Assembly: GCA_902984215.1 (NCBI GenBank)
Contig: CADWAF010003433.1
Location: forward strand, 1 to 13,753
Length of the DNA: 13,753 nt
DNA from: Willaertia magna
Taxonomy: Eukaryota; Heterolobosea; Eutetramitea; Acrasida; Naegleriidae
Reading direction: 5' to 3'
Below are positions 10,101-13,753 of this stretch, in pieces (the first letter of the stretch is position 1; the number at the start of each line of letters is the position of its first letter). Made by a program: the position numbers and the translations under genes. The notes beneath the pieces are model-generated. The model ran no database searches. It was not told where the DNA came from and saw only the letters and a list, made by a program, of their open reading frames with translations.

Positions 10101-12317
10101 CGTTTACCTCAAAAAGAAACTATTCACCCAAGAAAATCATACAAAATGAATTCTTCTTGTGCAGATATTTTACTATTTGCAAATTATAAATGGCAAATAA
10201 CTAAACCTTCTTTATTAACAGATGCCAATGATACTTATGATACAACTTCTAACAAATACTGGATTGATGTTCAATTAAGATGGGGAGATTATGACTCTCA
10301 CGACATTGAAAGATATTCTAGAATGAAATTCTTAGATTATACTTCAGACAATATTTCTATTTATCCTTCCCCAACAGGTGTTTTAATTGGTATTGATTTA
10401 GCTTACAATTACATGTCAGCATACGGTAATTGGTTCCCAGGTTCCAAACCTATTATAAGAAAAGCTATGGCTAAGATTATGAAAGCTAATCCTGCACTCT
10501 ATGTATTGAGAGAACGTATTCGTAAAGGTTTGCAACTTTACTCTTCAGAACCAACTGAGCCTTACCTTAATAGTCAAAACTTTGGTGAATTATTTAGTAA
10601 TCAAGTAATTTGGTTTGTTGATGATTCAAATGTATATCGTGTGACTGTTCACCAAACCTTTGAAGGTAACTCTACTGCAAAACCTGTAAACGGAGCAATC
10701 TTTATTTTCAATCCAAAGACAGGTGAATTATACTTAAAGATTATTCACACTTCTGTTTGGTCTGGTCAAAAACGTAAAGGTCAATTAGCCAAATGGAAAA
10801 CTGCTGAAGAAGTTGCTGTTTTAATTCGTTCACTTCCACCAGAAGAACAACCAAATCAAATTATTGTAACAAGAAAAGGTTTACTGGATCCTCTAGAAGT
10901 TCACTTATTAGATTTCCCTAATATTGTTATTAAAGGAAGTGAATTACTACTTCCGTTCCAAGCATGTCTTAAGATGGACAAATTTAATGATTTAGTAATG
11001 AAAGCTACTGAACCTAAGATGGTTGTGTTTAATTTGTATGATGATTGGCGTGAAACCATTAATTCTTACACAGCCTTCAATAGATTAATTTTAATATTAC
11101 GTTCTTATCATGTAAATGCAGAGAAGACAAAGATGATATTAAAACCAGGTAAAGGCGTACAAACTCAACCTCATCATGTATGGCCATCTTTTGACAACAA
11201 ATCGTGGATGAAGGCAGAAATAGCACTTAAAGATTTAATATTAGCAGATTATGGTAAAAGAAACAGTGTCAATGTTACGTCTTTAACTCAATCTGAAATT
11301 CGTGACATTATTTTAGGTATGGATATCGCGCCACCTTCTTTACAAAGACAACAAATGGCAGAAATTGAAAAAGAAGCAAAAGAAGCAAGTCACTTAACAA
11401 CCATTAGTACTAAGAAACTTAATCAATATGGAGAAGAAATTATTACTGTTACAACAACACCTTATGAACAAGAAACATTCAGTAGTAAAACTGATTGGAG
11501 AGTTCGTGCAATTTCCGCACCTAATTTACAAATCAGAACTAAGCGTATATTTATTCATCAAGAAGAAGTTGCTGAGAATGCATATGATTATGTTTTGCCA
11601 ATGAATGTATTAAAGAAATTTATTTCTATTGCTGACTTAAGAACTCAAGTAATGGGTTATATTTATGGTAAATCTCCAGAAGACAATCCAAAGGTAAAAG
11701 AAATTCATTGTATTGTATTGGTTCCACAACTTGGAACTCACAAAGCAGTAACAATACCTAAGGCTTTACCTGACCATGAGATTTTGAATGAATTAGAACC
11801 TCTTGGCTGGATTCATACACAACCAACCGTAACTAGTCATAATAATCTTCTCCCACAAGATGTTACTATGCATTCAAAGATAATGTCACAACATAAATCT
11901 TGGGATGGTGAAAAGACTGTTGTTCTTACCTGTCAAATTACTCCAGGAAGTTGTAATTTAACAGCCCATAAATTAACAGCAGAAGGTTATGATTGGGGTA
12001 GAAAGAATAAGGATTTAAGTGAAGAACCACAAGGATTTAATCATGCCTCATTCTATGAAGGAGTTCAATTAATCCTTTCTGAATCTTACATGGGTTTCTT
12101 TATGGTACCTGAAGAAGGCTCTTGGAACTATTACTTTATGGGTTATGGTCACACAGAAAATATGGATTATAACGTAACATTGGGAGTACCAAAAGAATTT
12201 TATCATGAAGTTCATAGACCTCACCACTTCTTAAACTTTAGTCAAATGGAAGAACCAACGGTAATTGGAAGTGTTGAAGATAATCAAGAAGCTGAATTCC
12301 AAGATGTATTTGCATAA
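7125..12317 (+). CDS. PRPF8: PRPF8/Prp8, C-terminal portion (1730 aa): PROCN end to Jab1/MPN
   Basis: This frame carries the rest of PRPF8. Homology starts at residue 6 ([10 protein letters not shown]). It covers the end of PROCN (to about 190), the reverse-transcriptase-like core including the RRM_4 region (about 360-450), the U5 and U6 snRNA-binding regions (about 585-720 and 820-975), the RNase H-like domain IV (about 1140-1370, with [11 protein letters not shown]), and the Jab1/MPN domain (about 1460-1705). Near-invariant blocks such as [19 protein letters not shown] and [16 protein letters not shown] are intact. The MPN motif reads GWIHTQP, so the second metal-binding His is replaced by Gln as in other Prp8 proteins: a non-catalytic, Brr2-regulating domain. 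The tail [12 protein letters not shown], whose human counterpart is a retinitis pigmentosa mutation hotspot, is conserved. No introns or internal stops occur. The start is uncertain: ATG 7125 lacks the A7 leader, and the first five residues (MEEEE) have no family counterpart. The two parts total 2299 aa (human 2335), owing to a longer N-terminus here. Confidence 0.92.
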   Translation: MEEEEVGKGPGCGFWAPVWRVWLFFLRGIVPLLERWLGNLLARQFEGRQTKGTAKTLTKQRIESHFDLELRAQVLHDILDMMPEGIRENKSRVILQHLSEAWRCFKANIPWKVPGLPGPVENMILRYVKAKADWWTNVAHYNRERIRRGVTVDKTVCKKNLGRLTRLYLKSEQERQHNYMKDGPYLTPEEAVAIYTATVHWLESRKFSPIQFPPSNYKHDTKLLILALERLKEAYSVKSRLNQSQREELGLIEQAYNNPHEALTRIKKHLLTQRSFKEVSVEYMDLYSHLIPVYDVEPIEKITDAYLDQYLWYEADKRGLFPNWVKPADSEPPPLLIYKWCQGINNSTDIWETSNGECVVMMQSKYDKLWEKIDPTLLNRLLRLVVDPNIADYMTAKNNVTITFKDMSHTNSYGLIRGLQFSSFISQYYCLIMDLLILGLDRSSEMAGPPKDPNIFLTYKDTNIETKNPIRLYSRYIDEFHILFRFTHEEARELIQKYLTEHPDPNNENVVDYNNKKCWPRDARMRLMKHDVNLGRAVFWEIKNRLPRSLTTLKWEDSFVSVYSKDNPNLLFSMAGFEIRILPKIRAPNQEFTSAKDGIWDLRNETTKERTAQAHLKVSEPAMRKFENRIRMILMASGSTTFTKIVNKWNTALIGLMTYFREAVVNTQEMLDLLVKCENKIQTRIKIGLNSKMPTRFPPVVFYTPKELGGLGMLSMGHILIPQSDLKYSRQTETGISHFRSGMSHEEGQLIPNLYRYIQPWQAEFIDSQRVWAEYASKRREAMEKNRRLTLEDLEDSWDRGIPRINTLFQKDRHILAYDKGWRVRNEFKAYQVLKQNPFWWTHARHDGKLWSLNNYRTDMIQALGGVECILEHTLFKGTYFPTWEGLFWERASGFEESMKYKKLTNAQRSGLNQIPNRRFTLWWSPTINRANVYVGFQVQLDLTGIFMHGKIPTLKISLIQIFRAHLWQKIHESVVMDLCQVFDQQTTALDIRLPQKETIHPRKSYKMNSSCADILLFANYKWQITKPSLLTDANDTYDTTSNKYWIDVQLRWGDYDSHDIERYSRMKFLDYTSDNISIYPSPTGVLIGIDLAYNYMSAYGNWFPGSKPIIRKAMAKIMKANPALYVLRERIRKGLQLYSSEPTEPYLNSQNFGELFSNQVIWFVDDSNVYRVTVHQTFEGNSTAKPVNGAIFIFNPKTGELYLKIIHTSVWSGQKRKGQLAKWKTAEEVAVLIRSLPPEEQPNQIIVTRKGLLDPLEVHLLDFPNIVIKGSELLLPFQACLKMDKFNDLVMKATEPKMVVFNLYDDWRETINSYTAFNRLILILRSYHVNAEKTKMILKPGKGVQTQPHHVWPSFDNKSWMKAEIALKDLILADYGKRNSVNVTSLTQSEIRDIILGMDIAPPSLQRQQMAEIEKEAKEASHLTTISTKKLNQYGEEIITVTTTPYEQETFSSKTDWRVRAISAPNLQIRTKRIFIHQEEVAENAYDYVLPMNVLKKFISIADLRTQVMGYIYGKSPEDNPKVKEIHCIVLVPQLGTHKAVTIPKALPDHEILNELEPLGWIHTQPTVTSHNNLLPQDVTMHSKIMSQHKSWDGEKTVVLTCQITPGSCNLTAHKLTAEGYDWGRKNKDLSEEPQGFNHASFYEGVQLILSESYMGFFMVPEEGSWNYYFMGYGHTENMDYNVTLGVPKEFYHEVHRPHHFLNFSQMEEPTVIGSVEDNQEAEFQDVFA

Positions 12318-12325
12318 TCCTGTAC

Positions 12326-12331
12326 AATAAA
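12326..12331 (+). terminator. Candidate polyadenylation hexamer of PRPF8
   Basis: AATAAA begins 9 nt after the PRPF8 stop, within the 83-bp gap to the next start. A palindrome TAAAATT-A-AATTTTA follows at 12346-12360, probably chance in such AT-rich DNA. Confidence 0.4.
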
Positions 12332-12393
12332 CTTAAAAATTTACATAAAATTAAATTTTATTATTTCACTCTTTTTATTTTGTAAAGTGGTTC

Positions 12394-12403
12394 AAAAAAA
12401 ATG
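12394..12403 (+). promoter_or_regulatory. A7-ATG start context of IMPACT homologue
   Basis: Exactly seven A residues precede ATG 12401, matching the PRPF8 (5390) and F-box (13529) starts. The whole gap between the PRPF8 stop and this start is 83 bp, so the promoter must be very compact. Confidence 0.5.
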
Positions 12404-13349
12404 CCACAAAATAATAACCTGCAACAACTCGAAGAATTAGAAGTTTTAAATTCTATTTACACTTCCGATGAATTAATTCCAAAGATTGGAGTAGAAAAAT
12501 GTTGGACTATTTCAATAACTCCACCAATTAATGAAGACAGTGATGAATTGATTACCTTAGATGCAATTCAATTTGAATTTTATTTTCATTCTAATTATCC
12601 AAATGATTCTCCTCCATTCTTTGAAATTCGTGGAGGAAAAAATTGGATAAATTTAAATTTAAATGAAAATATTTTTCAATCTAATGATTTAGAAAATTTA
12701 TTGAATAGTGACATGACAACTATAAAAGATTTAATTTCTAAAGAGTTGACAAATATGTTTGTAATTGGTCAACCTATTATTTTCCAATGGATTGAATTTT
12801 TAAAGAATGATTTATGGTTAAATATTATAGACATTACTAAATTAATACATTTTATTTCTTCACAACAAAATAAAAACGCCAAAAGCACTAAAAAACAACA
12901 TAAAGAAATTGAAATTATTCATGGTGAAGCTTACACTGAAAAGAAATCTAAATTTATTGCCCATCTTGCTAAGGTTCACAGTTTAGAAGATGTTAATATT
13001 ATGTTATCTCAGTTAAAAGAAGATGATAAGATTGCTAATGCCACACATAATATTTGTGCTTATAGAATTGTTTTAGATGATAATAAAATGTTAGAAAACA
13101 GAGATGATGATGGAGAAACTGGGGCTGGTGATCAACTATTGTATTTATTGCAAAGATTAAATGTTGAAAATTGTTGTTGTGTTGTGACAAGGTGGTTTGG
13201 TGGAATAAAGTTGGGAAGTGATAGATTTAAGGTAAGTTTAATAATTTTTTTTTATTGTATAAATTTATTTTGGTGTTTAGATAATTGTAAATGTGGCCAA
13301 AAAGACTTTAGTTGACCACAATTTTGTAAATAGTGTTGTAGAAAAATAG
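12401..13349 (+). CDS. IMPACT: IMPACT/Yih1 homologue (RWD plus IMPACT domain, two exons)
   Basis: Exons 12401-13231 and 13281-13349 join in phase 0 to give 299 aa, between yeast Yih1 (258) and human IMPACT (320). An N-terminal RWD domain (about 1-135) shows LEELEVLNSIY and the YPNDSPP turn typical of RWD. A Lys-rich linker (157-168) follows. The ancient IMPACT (UPF0029) domain starts around 170, with EKKSKFIAHL, ATHNICAYRI, RDDDGETGAG and VVTRWFGGIKLGSDRFK. Exon 2 supplies the family's expected continuation after DRFK (IIVNVAKKTL). Known relatives bind the Gcn1 scaffold through the RWD domain, compete with the kinase Gcn2, and so dampen eIF2alpha phosphorylation under amino acid starvation; the same role is inferred here. 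Without splicing the frame would run to 13315 with an unrelated tail. The start follows an A7 leader and lies right before the RWD domain. Confidence 0.92.
13232..13280 (+). other. Spliceosomal intron of the IMPACT homologue (49 nt, phase 0)
   Basis: The donor is GTAAGT at 13232 and the acceptor GGTGTTTAG ends at 13280. Removing it restores the conserved IMPACT C-terminus. It is very short and AT-rich, has no in-frame stop, and is 3n+1 in length like the other intron in the window. Confidence 0.92.
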
Positions 13350-13386
13350 TAAAAAATTTATACGTTCCCTTGTTTTCTTTTTTTGT

Positions 13387-13484
13387 AACCCATTGTTAAA
13401 CAGTTTAAACCAATTAACATTGTTTCTCTTTAAAAAAAATAAACTGAGTACCTATTTCTCCTGGGAACTGTGAAAACCCATTGT
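13387..13484. repeat. 10-bp direct repeat AACCCATTGT upstream of the F-box gene
   Basis: AACCCATTGT occurs at 13387-13396 and again at 13475-13484, 88 bp apart, within the 179-bp gap before the F-box gene. The second copy abuts the GC-rich inverted repeat at 13484-13509. Two copies of a 10-mer with this GC content are unlikely by chance in so short a stretch, so a shared regulatory site is plausible but unproven. Confidence 0.4.
13438..13443 (+). terminator. Candidate polyadenylation hexamer of the IMPACT homologue
   Basis: AATAAA lies about 90 nt downstream of the IMPACT stop, following an A8 run. It is the only AATAAA between the two genes. It is further from the stop than the other candidates in the window, so confidence is lower. 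Confidence 0.3.
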
Positions 13485-13509
13485 GCGAGCGACGAAAATA
13501 ACGCTCGCA
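13484..13509. repeat. GC-rich perfect inverted repeat (8-bp arms, 10-nt spacer)
   Basis: TGCGAGCG (13484-13491) and CGCTCGCA (13502-13509) are exact reverse complements around the A-rich spacer acgaaaataa. The right arm ends 19 nt before the F-box ATG. These are the most GC-rich bases in any intergenic part of the window. It could be a dimeric transcription-factor site or, if transcribed, a 5'-UTR hairpin. Confidence 0.65.
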
Positions 13510-13521
13510 GAAATTTAAATT

Positions 13522-13531
13522 AAAAAAAATG
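13522..13531 (+). promoter_or_regulatory. A7-ATG start context of the F-box gene
   Basis: Seven A residues directly precede ATG 13529, the third identical leader in the window, which supports this start codon. Confidence 0.5.
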
Positions 13532-13753
13532 GCGGAACTTCAAGTTTTAGACAAGGAGAAGAAGAAATACCTTTACTTTTATTTATCTAAAGAAATACTG
13601 TTTGAAATATCTTCCTATTTAACATTTAAAGAACTGATTCATAATTTTTCATTAATAAATAAAAATTGTTTAAAAATTGTAAAAACTGAAACGCTTTTAT
13701 GGAAAAATTTGTTGATTAATGATTGGAAAATAATTAATAATAATGAAAAGCAA
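13529..13753 (+). CDS. F-box protein, N-terminal part (runs off right edge)
   Basis: The frame is open from ATG 13529 for 75 codons to the window end. Residues about 18-66 fit the F-box pattern: LSKEILFEISSYLTFKELI, then SLINKNCLKIV and LLWKNLLINDW, matching the usual EIL..I.SYL...DL, SLVNK and LWK.L...DW positions. F-box proteins bind Skp1 through this motif and recruit targets to SCF ubiquitin ligases through a C-terminal domain, which lies outside the window, so the substrate class cannot be told. The first 15 residues are a short Lys-rich lead-in. The A7 leader and the family-typical N-terminal placement of the F-box support the start. It is separated from the IMPACT gene by 179 bp that contain a GC-rich inverted repeat and a direct repeat. 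Confidence 0.75.
   Translation, partial: MAELQVLDKEKKKYLYFYLSKEILFEISSYLTFKELIHNFSLINKNCLKIVKTETLLWKNLLINDWKIINNNEKQ

Noticed and set aside
1..13753. CRISPR arrays, tRNA or rRNA genes, transposons and bacterial operon signals
   Set aside because: No regularly spaced repeats, cloverleaf-like sequences, transposase or terminal inverted repeats were seen, and the gene content is nuclear eukaryotic.

Overview
This is a nuclear genome fragment from an AT-rich, compact, amoeba-like protist. The evidence is eukaryotic: spliceosomal PRPF8, a multi-membrane-span ER-type M28 peptidase, RWD-IMPACT and F-box proteins, and two short GT-AG introns starting GTAAGT. Coding sequence favours TTA, AGA and AAT codons, one protein has an Asn-rich tract, and neighbouring genes are only about 80-190 bp apart. 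A heterolobosean such as Naegleria fits well, but I cannot prove the lineage from the sequence alone; an amoebozoan is the main alternative.

Layout: (1) 1-345, minus strand: the 5' end of an unrecognised Asn/Ser-rich protein that runs off the left edge. (2) 346-1028: a divergent intergenic region with no convincing gene. (3) 1029-1814, plus: a PHOSPHO1/PHOSPHO2-type HAD phosphatase. (4) 2002-5266, plus: an ERMP1/Fxna/Pff1-like M28 metallopeptidase with one 100-nt intron (about 1054 aa). (5) 5390-12317, plus: the core spliceosome protein PRPF8, carried as two open reading frames (569 and 1730 codons) in different frames with a 25-nt gap. (6) 12401-13349, plus: an IMPACT/Yih1 homologue with one 49-nt intron (299 aa). 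(7) 13529-13753, plus: the 5' end of an F-box protein that runs off the right edge.

The genes from 1029 onward lie head to tail on the plus strand. They look like independent housekeeping genes, not a pathway cluster: lipid-head-group or vitamin phosphatase, ER peptidase, splicing, translation-stress control and ubiquitin ligase adaptor. Recurrent local signals are visible. Three consecutive starts have exactly seven A residues before ATG, and two stop codons are embedded in AATAAA hexamers.

The standout observation is PRPF8. The protein aligns closely with known PRPF8 along its whole length, except that about 90-100 residues of the highly conserved PROCN region are absent exactly where the two frames meet. 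In their place is a short low-complexity stretch with AAC repeats, three in-frame stops and a GAA-rich new ATG. This is either an assembly or sequence defect or a truly split or deleted PRPF8, which would be remarkable. The second ATG lacks the A7 leader and has no room for a promoter, so I favour a defect or a single disrupted gene. Read mapping would settle it.
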